Below, in pieces: positions 55,113 through 64,000 of a stretch of 64,000 nt of DNA (position 1 is its first letter; every line of letters starts with the position of its first letter). A program made the position numbers and the translations under genes. The notes under the pieces were generated by a model that saw nothing but the letters and a program-made list of their open reading frames with translations, was not told the origin of the DNA and searched no databases. The DNA comes from PALSA-1003 sp963741315 (GTDB taxonomy: Bacteria; Pseudomonadota; Gammaproteobacteria; Burkholderiales; Casimicrobiaceae): the NCBI GenBank assembly GCA_963741315.1, contig CAVUHK010000010.1, positions 1 to 64,000 on the forward strand, given 5' to 3'.

Positions 55113-55118
55113 AGTATA
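55113..55118 (-). promoter_or_regulatory. Possible -10 box of tsaD
   Basis: TATACT on the minus strand, six bases upstream of the tsaD ATG. No convincing -35 box is seen 17 bases upstream. If used, transcription would begin at or next to the start codon. Confidence 0.35.
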
Positions 55119-55157
55119 GCGTTGGCGATCGCCCCGCTCCGACGCCGGCCTCACGGC

Positions 55158-55186
55158 TTGCGCCGGCTAACCGGCCTTGCTATACT
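55158..55186 (+). promoter_or_regulatory. Sigma-70 promoter of the rpsU-yqeY-dnaG operon
   Basis: TTGCGC, a 17-base spacer and TATACT, 86 bases upstream of the rpsU ATG. This is the expected main promoter of the macromolecular synthesis operon. Confidence 0.7.
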
Positions 55187-55271
55187 CACGGGCTATTTAC
55201 GGCGGTCGCAAACGGCTTTGGCGCCAGAACTTCGCCGGGGCCGGCGGCTATCAACCAAGGATTCGCCAAAC

Positions 55272-55484
55272 ATGCCCAGCGTTCGCGTTCGCGAGAACGA
55301 ACCCTTCGAGGTGGCCCTGCGCCGCTTCAAGCGCACCATTGAAAAAACCGGCCTCTTGACCGAGCTGCGCGCTCGCGAGTTCTATGAAAAGCCGACCGCC
55401 GAGCGCAAGCGCAAGCTCGCCGCCGCGGTCAAGCGTCACTACAAGCGCCTGCGCAGCCAGCAATTGCCGCCGAAGCTCTACTAA
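55272..55484 (+). CDS. rpsU: 30S ribosomal protein S21
   Basis: A 70-residue basic ribosomal protein (family 70-71) that helps the 30S subunit bind mRNA. The sequence MPSVRVRENEPFEVALRRFK, EKTGLLTELRAREFYEKPTA, ERKRKLAAAVKRHYKRLRSQ is typical. It is the first gene of the macromolecular synthesis operon; a strong terminator follows at 55514, so most transcripts probably end after rpsU. Confidence 0.96.
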   Translation: MPSVRVRENEPFEVALRRFKRTIEKTGLLTELRAREFYEKPTAERKRKLAAAVKRHYKRLRSQQLPPKLY

Positions 55485-55513
55485 GCGGCGTACGCAGTCG
55501 CGGTCGACGTAGC

Positions 55514-55544
55514 GGGGGCGAAGCGATTCGCCCCCTTTGTTTTT
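55514..55544 (+). terminator. Rho-independent terminator/attenuator between rpsU and yqeY
   Basis: A perfect 9-bp stem (GGGGGCGAA/TTCGCCCCC, loop GCGA) is followed by TTTGTTTTT. It resembles the partial terminator of E. coli that keeps rpsU expression above dnaG. Confidence 0.88.
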
Positions 55545-55568
55545 GGCGTTCTACAGGACGGGAAGCCC

Positions 55569-56015
55569 ATGACGCTCAAGACGCGCATCACCGAGGACAT
55601 GAAGAACGCGATGCGCGCGAAGGATGCGACGCGCCTGTCGACGATTCGCATGCTGCTTGCGGCCATGAAGCAACGCGAGGTCGACGAGCGCATCGAGCTC
55701 ACCGACGGCGATGTCGTCGCGATCATCGACAAGATGATCAAGCAGCGCCGGGAGTCGATCGCCGCGTTCGACGCCGGTGGCCGGCCCGAACTGGCGGCTG
55801 CCGAGCGCGCCGAGATCGAGCAGCTACAGGCCTATATGCCGCAGCCATTGCCCGAGTCCGAGATCGATGCGCTGATCGCGACCGCGGTTGCCGGCGCGGG
55901 CGCGGGCGGCATGGCGGCGATGGGCAAGGTCATGGCGGCGCTCAAGCCCCAGCTGGCCGGTCGCGCTGACATGACGCTGGTTTCGGCCAAGGTGAAGGCG
56001 CGACTGGCGGGCTAA
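55569..56015 (+). CDS. yqeY: GatB/YqeY domain-containing protein
   Basis: A 148-residue YqeY-family protein related to the tail domain of the GatB amidotransferase subunit. It reads MTLKTRITEDMKNAMRAKDA, TRLSTIRMLLAAMKQREVDE, DKMIKQRRESIAAFDAGGRP, LQAYMPQPLPESEIDALIAT, and GAGGMAAMGKVMAALKPQLA near the end. Its position between rpsU and dnaG is conserved in betaproteobacteria. Its function is not settled; a role in tRNA binding or amidotransferase-like processes has been suggested for the family. It is expressed by read-through of the rpsU terminator. Confidence 0.93.
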   Translation: MTLKTRITEDMKNAMRAKDATRLSTIRMLLAAMKQREVDERIELTDGDVVAIIDKMIKQRRESIAAFDAGGRPELAAAERAEIEQLQAYMPQPLPESEIDALIATAVAGAGAGGMAAMGKVMAALKPQLAGRADMTLVSAKVKARLAG

Positions 56016-56059
56016 GCCAACGCCTGGTTTTCGCCTCGAACGCGGGCGCGCAAGGCGCC

Positions 56060-56087
56060 TTCCCGGTACCGCTACGTCGCCTATAAT
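56060..56087 (+). promoter_or_regulatory. Possible promoter of dnaG
   Basis: TATAAT at 56082-56087 with a weak -35 (TTCCCG at 56060, spacer 16), 60 bases upstream of dnaG. It would allow dnaG expression apart from rpsU. Confidence 0.45.
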
Positions 56088-56146
56088 GATCGCATGGGGT
56101 CCCGTGCAGTGCTTGCCACAAGTCATGGACCATTGGGACTAACGCC

Positions 56147-57892
56147 ATGATTCCAAACGATTTCATTCAGACGCTGCTGGCGCGGGTCGATATCGTCGGG
56201 ATCATCGACGGCTACGTGCCGCTCAAAAAAGCAGGCGCTAATTTCGCCGCCTGCTGCCCGTTCCACAGCGAGAAATCGCCCTCCTTCACCGTCAGCCCGG
56301 CCAAGCAGTTCTACCATTGCTTCGGCTGCGGAGCGCACGGCACCGCCATCGGGTTCCTGATGGAGTATGGCGGCAAGTCCTTTCCCGACGCGGTCGAGGA
56401 ACTCGCCCGCGATGCCGGGCTGGAAGTACCGCGCGCCGCCGCCTCCGCCGATGCACCCCGCGCCGGCGAGACTGCCGACCTTTCCGGGCTGCTGCTCTCG
56501 GCCGCGCGCTTTTACCGTGGCGAGCTCAAGGACGCCCCGCGGGCGATCGACTACCTGAAGGGTCGTGGCCTGACCGGGCCCGTCGCCGCGCGTTTCGGCA
56601 TCGGTTATGCGCCGGACGACTGGCAGCCACTGGCCAAGGCGTTCGGCGACTACCAGGACAAGGGCCTGGAAACGGCTGGGCTGGTCATTGCCGGCGAAGG
56701 CGGCAAGCGCTACGACCGTTTCCGCGACCGCATCATGTTTCCGATCCACGATGGCAGCGGACGGGTGATCGGCTTCGGCGGCCGCGTGCTCGACCACGGC
56801 GAGCCGAAGTACCTGAATTCTCCGGAAACACCGCTGTTTTCCAAGGGCCGCGAGCTCTACGGGCTCTACCAGGCGCGCCCGGCGATCCGCACCGCGGGCA
56901 AGGTCGTCGTCGTCGAAGGCTACATGGACGTCGTCGCGCTGGCGCAGCACGGCGTCGAATACGCCGTTGCGACCCTGGGCACGGCGACCACGCCGACCCA
57001 CGCGCAGAAGCTACTGCGCATGACCGACACGGTCGTGTACTGCTTCGATGGCGACGCCGCGGGCCGTCGCGCCGCCTGGCGCGCGCTGGAGAATACGCTC
57101 CCCGTGCTTACCGACGGCAAGAATGCACAGTTCCTGTTCCTGCCCGACGGCGAGGATCCGGACGACTTCATCCGCCGCCGCGGCAAGGCCGCCTTCGAGG
57201 AGCTGGTCGCCAACGCGCTGCCGCTCTCCGATTTCCTGCTCACCGAATTGGCGAACCGGCATCCGCCCACCTCGGCCGAGGGTCGCGCCGCGCTGGTCAA
57301 TGCCGGCAAGGCACTGCTCGCTCAACTGTCGGCGCCGATTCTGTCGGCGCTGCTAAGGCAGCGCTTTGCGCGTGTCGCGGGACTGCCGGACGCCGAAATG
57401 GCGGCGCTGCTGCCGCCACCGGCGAGCGCCGCTCCCAGCCGGCGCAGCGCGCAGGCGCCGGCGCCCCGCGCCGCGCCTTCGCTCGTCCGCGGCATGATCC
57501 AGTGCCTGCTGATGGAACCCATGCTGGCGCGCACGGTCGTCGTCCCCAAACCCGCCAACGCAGGCGCGGAAGGCGCGGCGCTGACCGCGCTGGTCGAATG
57601 GTGCGAGCACGGCGACGCGGCGCTGACCACGCAGGGCGTCATGCAGCATTTCGCCGGGGCGCCGCAGGAATCGATCCTGGTCGCTGCGCTGACCGCAGGC
57701 GTCAGCCATGAACTCGACGGGGAATTGCTCAAGGTCCAGCTGGTCGAAGCAGTGAAGCGCTATTGGCAGAATGCCCGCAAGCGCGGGCACCCCGAGGACC
57801 CCGATGCGATGGCGGTCGAACTGTCTCCCGAGGAGGTGGAGCGTTCGCGCCAGCGTGCCCTGGCCCGCCAGCCCGCCGGGGGCGGCGCGTGA
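56147..57892 (+). CDS. dnaG: DNA primase
   Basis: A 581-residue primase that makes RNA primers at replication forks. The N-terminal CHC2 zinc ribbon has Cys37, His40, Cys58 and Cys61 (CCPFHSEKSPSFTV, FYHCFGCGAHG). The Toprim catalytic core contains KYLNSPETPLFSKGRELYGL, VVVVEGYMDVVALAQHGVEY, ATLGTATT and VYCFDGDAAGRRAA with the metal-binding acids. The C-terminal helicase-binding domain (about 430-575) is more variable and ends in an arginine/glutamine-rich tail. Length is normal. It lies between yqeY and rpoD in the conserved order. A promoter-like TATAAT precedes it. Confidence 0.96.
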   Translation: MIPNDFIQTLLARVDIVGIIDGYVPLKKAGANFAACCPFHSEKSPSFTVSPAKQFYHCFGCGAHGTAIGFLMEYGGKSFPDAVEELARDAGLEVPRAAASADAPRAGETADLSGLLLSAARFYRGELKDAPRAIDYLKGRGLTGPVAARFGIGYAPDDWQPLAKAFGDYQDKGLETAGLVIAGEGGKRYDRFRDRIMFPIHDGSGRVIGFGGRVLDHGEPKYLNSPETPLFSKGRELYGLYQARPAIRTAGKVVVVEGYMDVVALAQHGVEYAVATLGTATTPTHAQKLLRMTDTVVYCFDGDAAGRRAAWRALENTLPVLTDGKNAQFLFLPDGEDPDDFIRRRGKAAFEELVANALPLSDFLLTELANRHPPTSAEGRAALVNAGKALLAQLSAPILSALLRQRFARVAGLPDAEMAALLPPPASAAPSRRSAQAPAPRAAPSLVRGMIQCLLMEPMLARTVVVPKPANAGAEGAALTALVEWCEHGDAALTTQGVMQHFAGAPQESILVAALTAGVSHELDGELLKVQLVEAVKRYWQNARKRGHPEDPDAMAVELSPEEVERSRQRALARQPAGGGA

Positions 57893-57937
57893 GGACGTTG
57901 GCAACGTTGCGGCGACAAGGCTAAAGCTCCGAGCACA

Positions 57938-57946
57938 TGCTATAAT
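57938..57946 (+). promoter_or_regulatory. Extended -10 promoter upstream of rpoD
   Basis: TGCTATAAT is an exact extended -10 element, 89 bases upstream of the rpoD ATG. No good -35 box is present, which fits an extended -10 promoter. A hairpin (CCCGAAA/TTTCGGG, 57956-57979) lies in the leader. Confidence 0.6.
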
Positions 57947-58035
57947 TTGAGGTTGCCCGAAACGCCCCCATTTCGGGTAGCAGACAACCCAATCGCGCAC
58001 CGCTGACAGGCGAGTGCGCCAACTGCAGGACGACC

Positions 58036-60420
<2,385 letters not shown>

Positions 60421-60450
60421 TCGTCCGAGCGATCGACCGAAGCAAACACA

Positions 60451-60474
60451 AACGCCCCGCAATCCGGGGCGTTT
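60451..60474 (+). terminator. Terminator after rpoD
   Basis: A 9-10 bp stem (AACGCCCCG/CGGGGCGTT, loop CAAT) ends in GTTTG, 30 bases after the rpoD stop. It may also work for the convergent patatin gene. The remaining bases to 60622 hold no clear gene. Confidence 0.7.
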
Positions 60475-60622
60475 GACTTAGTGCACGTCCCGCACCGCGC
60501 CGAGATTGATACCCAGGTCGCGCCCGCGCTCCTGCACTCCTGCGACAGCGCCGTCCACGTTCTGCGCGTTCGGACAGGCGTCGCCGGCGCAGCGACGGGA
60601 GCGGCGGGGCTGACAGTGGCGA

Positions 60623-62863
60623 CTACGGCGCGCCGAGCAGCAGGTACATGCTGAACGCGCCGTTGTTGCCGATCCCGGCGCCGAGGTACGCCGGACCTGC
60701 GAACGTCGACGCGCCGACGAACACCGAACCCGAGTACAAGGTCCCCGGTGACGGCAATCCGTCCGCGCGGTGGTTGATCCTCCCCACCTCCGCGGACGCG
60801 CCGATAAAGACTCCGGAGCCCAGTATCGACGGCAACGGAAAGATCTGGTTGTAATACACCGCGCGACCGAACGCATAATCACGTCCCGCGAACTGGTCGA
60901 GTCGGAAGCCCGACAGGCGCAGCGGTCCACCCAGAGTAAAGGTCTCGTACGCGGGCATGTTGGTGCCGAAGTCCGTGCCGCCGCTGACAGAAAAGTTCAG
61001 CGTGTGCGGGCCCCAGGATTGTACGTAGTTCGCGCGGCCATCGAGACGCTGGTAATTCTCGGCGGATCCGAACACCTTGGTCGCGCCATAGTACGAGACA
61101 TTCGCAGAGTAGCCCGCGCGCGCGAACCACGCGGTATCGAGCTGGTCGATAATCAAAAGCGCGCGCGGTCCCGCCGTCAGCTGACGGACACTAGGCAGGA
61201 CCGGGTCGCCGGTGCTGATCCGGGCGTGGACATCGGTCCACATTCCGCCCACGCGCAACATCCCCATCGTGCCGAGTACGGCGCCGCCGTCGATGCCCGC
61301 CCCCGCGGTACCCACCAGGTAGTCGGCGATCTTGTTGTCGCCCTCGAAGACGCTGCGCGTCGTCTGCCCGACGCCGCCATGCAGCGATGTAAACCACACG
61401 CCCGCTTCGTCGACCGGCTGGAAGAGTTCGCTGTTCAGATGCGTGTTCTGTCCAATCTGGGCCTCGGTGAGCCACTCGCCGCCGAGCTTGTTGAGCCAGG
61501 TCTTGCGATATTGGAAGAGCAGGTTGAATGCGCTGTCGCCGTGCGAGTCGGCCTCGAGGCCCACGCCGAAGCGCAGGTAATTCGGCCCCCATGATTTTTC
61601 GCGTGGAGTGATCACCATCGCGCGTGGTCCGCCCACGTCCTCGATGTGGTAGTCCACTCCCTCGAAGTCACCGCGGCCGAAGATGCGGCGCAGGTCGGCA
61701 CCAATCTTTTCCTCCTCCAGGGGCACGCCAGGTTTGCTCTCCACGAGTCCGCGCAGCACTTCGGGATTGGTGCGCTCGAGGCCCTCGAAGCGGATTTCGT
61801 CGACGGTCCCGAGTTCGACGCGTTTGGCGATTTGTTGGGCGCGCAATGCCGCGTACTGCTCGGGAGGCAAGCTGTAGCGTGAAAGCGACGCGGCCATCGC
61901 GCGCGTCGCCTCCTCGCCGATGCGGATCGCGTCGGCGGAGCGCGAGAATCGAGTCGATGAAATATTTCCCAGGTCGGGCTCGATGAGGACGTCGCCACTT
62001 CCCATGCTCTTCAACTGCACGTTGACGTTCTGTATGCCAAGCAGGTTGATCAGCTGCGTAGTCACCGAGAGCGCCGAGGTAATTTCCTTGCGCGTCAGCG
62101 GCGGCGTGGAAATATTCACCGCGATGACCACGTCGGCGCAGAGCTTGCGCGCCTCGTCGATCGGCAGGTTGTCGGCGATTCCGCCGTCGACCAGCAGGCG
62201 TCCGTCCAGTTCCACCGGCGCAATCGCGCCGGGCACCGCCATGCTCGCGCGCATCGCCTGCGCGACGCTGCCCTTGCCCAGCACGACTGCGTTGCCGGTC
62301 TCGATGTCGGTCGCCATCGCGCGAAACGGAATCGGCAATTTGTTGAAGTCGCTGATGCCGATCGCGGGGCCGGCAAGCACCCGGAAGAATGCCTCGATCG
62401 AGATCCCGGCGATTACGCCGGTCGGCAACGCGAGGCCGCCGTCCTGGACGCCGATTTCCGGCGCGAACAGGGTCTTGAAGTCGTCGCTCTTGCGCCGCAT
62501 GGAAATTTCCTTGCGCGGCGGCTGGTCCCGGAAAATCTCTGTCCAGTCGGCTTCAAGAACGAGTTCCTCGAGTCTGGCCGGCGGCGTTCCCGCGGCAAAG
62601 GTGCCGCCGACGATCGCGCCCATGCTCGTCCCCGTCACGCAGTGAATCGGGATGTGCATCTCGTCGAGTACCTTGAGCACGCCCACGTGCGCGATGCCAC
62701 GGGCGCCGCCTCCTGACAAGGCGAGGCCGATGCGCGGCGGTGCGCCGGCGGCACGTGCGGGAGGGACATCGACGGCGGCGACGCCGCGATGCGCCACTAT
62801 TGCCGCCAACATCAACATTGCCGCGAGACCGCGGCGCGCGCCATTCCTTGAGACCTGCGACAT
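60623..62863 (-). CDS. Patatin-like phospholipase with POTRA and 16-strand-type beta-barrel (PlpD-like, type Vd autotransporter)
   Basis: A 746-residue exported protein. After a signal segment (RRGLAAMLMLAAIVAHRGVA) comes a patatin domain with the oxyanion loop GLALSGGGARGIAHVGVLKV, nucleophile Ser80 in GTSMGAIVGG and the catalytic Asp in VDGGIADNLP. A POTRA-like segment follows (VDEIRFEGLERTNPEVLRGL, VPLEEEKIGADLRRIFGRGD), then a surface-antigen beta-barrel of about 330 residues (NYLRFGVGLEADSHGDSAFN, ending in NNGAFSMYLLLGAP). This is the PlpD/FplA layout, in which the barrel displays or secretes the lipase. I choose ATG 62863, with GGAG six bases upstream. The last strand does not end in the usual aromatic residue. 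Confidence 0.93.
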   Translation of the reverse strand: MSQVSRNGARRGLAAMLMLAAIVAHRGVAAVDVPPARAAGAPPRIGLALSGGGARGIAHVGVLKVLDEMHIPIHCVTGTSMGAIVGGTFAAGTPPARLEELVLEADWTEIFRDQPPRKEISMRRKSDDFKTLFAPEIGVQDGGLALPTGVIAGISIEAFFRVLAGPAIGISDFNKLPIPFRAMATDIETGNAVVLGKGSVAQAMRASMAVPGAIAPVELDGRLLVDGGIADNLPIDEARKLCADVVIAVNISTPPLTRKEITSALSVTTQLINLLGIQNVNVQLKSMGSGDVLIEPDLGNISSTRFSRSADAIRIGEEATRAMAASLSRYSLPPEQYAALRAQQIAKRVELGTVDEIRFEGLERTNPEVLRGLVESKPGVPLEEEKIGADLRRIFGRGDFEGVDYHIEDVGGPRAMVITPREKSWGPNYLRFGVGLEADSHGDSAFNLLFQYRKTWLNKLGGEWLTEAQIGQNTHLNSELFQPVDEAGVWFTSLHGGVGQTTRSVFEGDNKIADYLVGTAGAGIDGGAVLGTMGMLRVGGMWTDVHARISTGDPVLPSVRQLTAGPRALLIIDQLDTAWFARAGYSANVSYYGATKVFGSAENYQRLDGRANYVQSWGPHTLNFSVSGGTDFGTNMPAYETFTLGGPLRLSGFRLDQFAGRDYAFGRAVYYNQIFPLPSILGSGVFIGASAEVGRINHRADGLPSPGTLYSGSVFVGASTFAGPAYLGAGIGNNGAFSMYLLLGAP

Positions 62864-62988
62864 GTCCAACTCCATTGGTGTGATGCGCCAACTCAAGACA
62901 AACAAAAGCCACGGTGGCAGCGTCGCTGCGCCCGCGGCCCACATTTCATGCCTGCAGTTTACTGGAGGGTGCTACGGCGCAATCGAAG

Positions 62989-64000
62989 TCACTTTCGCGC
63001 CGCCCGCAATTCGAGCGCAACGATGACCTGATCGCGATCGTCAGGATCCGCTGCGACCACGAAACCCAACGACTTCATCAGCCCGATCATCGACGCGTTG
63101 ATCGTCAGCACGCTGCCGACCAGGCGCCGGAAGCCGCGCTTGCGTGCGCAGGCGATGAGCATGCGCATGAGCGCGAAACCCAGGCCGCGACCCTGCCAGT
63201 CGTCGGCGACGACGATGGCGAATTCCGCGCTTTCCCGGTCCCAGTTCGCCACGTAGCGCGCCACCGCGACGATAGCTTCCGGATCGGCGGTTTCATCGAG
63301 CGCGACCAGCGCCAGTTCGCGGTCGTAGTCGACCTGCGTGAAGCGCTCCAGCATCTGCGGAGTGAGGCCCGGCAGGTGCTGCATGAAACGCATGTAGCGG
63401 CTGCGATCGGACAGCGCCGCCACGAAAGCCTGCTCCATCGCCGCATCCTCGGGCCGGATCGGTCGCACGCGCAGGTTGGCGCCCGATTTCAGCGTCAACT
63501 CGGTTTCCAGTTCCACCGGATACGGGTGGATCGCCATGTGCCGATAGCCTTCGCTGGCTGGTGGCCGACTCGCGTCGATGCTGGCGCGTGCGCCGACGAC
63601 CACCGCCTTGCCGCGCGCCACGTGCAACGGGTTCAGTTCGAGTTCCACCACCCACGGCGTCGCACATGCCAGCGCCGACACCTTGAGGAGCAAGTCGATC
63701 AGCGACTCCCCCGCGCCACCGAGCGCGGGATTGCCCAGTCCGCCGACCAGGTCGACCGCCAGTCGCCGACTCAGCGGCGGCAGCATCAGGGCAAGTTCCG
63801 CCGGCGGCGCAGACGCCGCGCCAAAACCGATCACCGGCCCGAATAGCGCATCGGTGTAGACGCCGATTTTCAGCGCATGATCCGACGCCTGCTGTGCGTC
63901 GTTGCGTACGATGAGCGTGAATTTGCCCGGCTTCGGTTTCGCGGCGGCAACGCTGCGCAGCAGCTCGGCATGCACCCGCGTCAACGCGGCCGAAGTGCGA
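62989..64000 (-). CDS. GNAT acetyltransferase with CoA-ligase (PatZ-like) region, N-terminus outside the window
   Basis: The C-terminal 337 residues of a larger protein; the frame is open to the right edge. Residues up to about 140 (KFTLIVRNDAQQASDHALKI, GRLGNP-like stretch LVGGLGNPALGGAGESLIDL, WVVELELNPLHVARGKAVVV) match the ATP-grasp CoA-ligase part of PatZ/Pat-type protein lysine acetyltransferases. The end is a GNAT domain: LRVRPIRPEDAAMEQAFVAA, RYMRFMQHLPGLTPQMLERF, and ADDWQGRGLGFALMRMLIAC with the acetyl-CoA binding GRGLG, then RLVGSVLTINASMIGLMKSL. The best-known relatives acetylate and switch off acetyl-CoA synthetase. TTG 63984 is unlikely to be the start, as homology continues before it. 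Confidence 0.85.
   Translation of the reverse strand, partial: RTSAALTRVHAELLRSVAAAKPKPGKFTLIVRNDAQQASDHALKIGVYTDALFGPVIGFGAASAPPAELALMLPPLSRRLAVDLVGGLGNPALGGAGESLIDLLLKVSALACATPWVVELELNPLHVARGKAVVVGARASIDASRPPASEGYRHMAIHPYPVELETELTLKSGANLRVRPIRPEDAAMEQAFVAALSDRSRYMRFMQHLPGLTPQMLERFTQVDYDRELALVALDETADPEAIVAVARYVANWDRESAEFAIVVADDWQGRGLGFALMRMLIACARKRGFRRLVGSVLTINASMIGLMKSLGFVVAADPDDRDQVIVALELRAARK

Noticed and set aside
57956..57979. The CCCGAAA/TTTCGGG hairpin before rpoD as a terminator
   Set aside because: The stem has only seven pairs with a nine-base loop and no T-run follows; it lies in the leader of the rpoD promoter.

Overview
The window reads as chromosomal DNA of a GC-rich betaproteobacterium, most likely of the order Burkholderiales. 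The evidence is orphan TctC-type binding proteins, a rpsU-yqeY-dnaG-rpoD macromolecular synthesis operon, DUF2889 and DUF423 proteins, a complete ugp system and TRAP and RND transporters. No rRNA, tRNA, CRISPR array, prophage, insertion sequence or origin was found by reading. Most of it is ordinary chromosome. The interest lies in promoters, repeats and a few unusual gene neighbourhoods.

Layout. 0.1-5.7 kb: a surface-modification locus with an FkbM methyltransferase, a TPR/glycosyltransferase-9-like protein, a TPR/O-GlcNAc-transferase-like protein and two tandem type IV pilins, each pilin with its own perfect sigma-54 promoter. This end is full of single-base frame shifts. 6.1-8.6 kb: FHA protein, PP2C phosphatase, TerC protein. 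8.8-11.8 kb: DUF2889-sucC-sucD with a GIY-YIG gene and palindromic repeats inserted between sucC and sucD. 12-20.5 kb: glycerol and glycerol-phosphate use (glpK on +, ugpBAECQ on -), with a MarR regulator and an MFS transporter between. 20.6-24.9 kb: RND efflux pair. 25-27.7 kb: two TctC receptors and a glycine-zipper lipoprotein-like protein. 28-35 kb: a large AfsR-like regulator, an Ig-like secreted protein and a secreted subtilase; the last two share a repeated C-terminal module. 35-41 kb: DUF423, RidA, ornithine-type aminotransferase, MFS exporter. 38.9-47.8 kb: 5-oxoprolinase, glutathione peroxidase and a peptide-type binding protein in one run, divergent from a DctPQM TRAP transporter. 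47.8-51.3 kb: ogt, xerD, folB, plsY, chaA. 51.3-54.1 kb: ECF sigma/anti-sigma pair divergent from a beta-propeller-cupredoxin protein, with matching divergent promoter motifs. 54.1-60.5 kb: tsaD, then rpsU, yqeY, dnaG and rpoD. 60.6-64 kb: PlpD-like patatin autotransporter and a partial protein acetyltransferase.

How the genes fit together. UgpB/A/E/C import glycerol-3-phosphate or its diesters, UgpQ cleaves the diesters, and GlpK feeds glycerol into the same pool. PlsY, further right, uses glycerol-3-phosphate for phospholipid synthesis. The oxoprolinase, peroxidase and peptide-binding genes suggest a glutathione or 5-oxoproline theme. The ECF operon very probably controls itself and the copper-type secreted protein next to it.

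Quality warning. Many genes of conserved families carry one-base shifts: the first 4.6 kb heavily; both pilins; the MFS gene at 14-15 kb; the RND adaptor; the ECF sigma factor; and the propeller gene start. Comparing the two pilins shows the shifts are extra bases at different places in each copy, which fits uncorrected sequencing indels better than gene decay. Coordinates of those genes cover the inferred intact gene.
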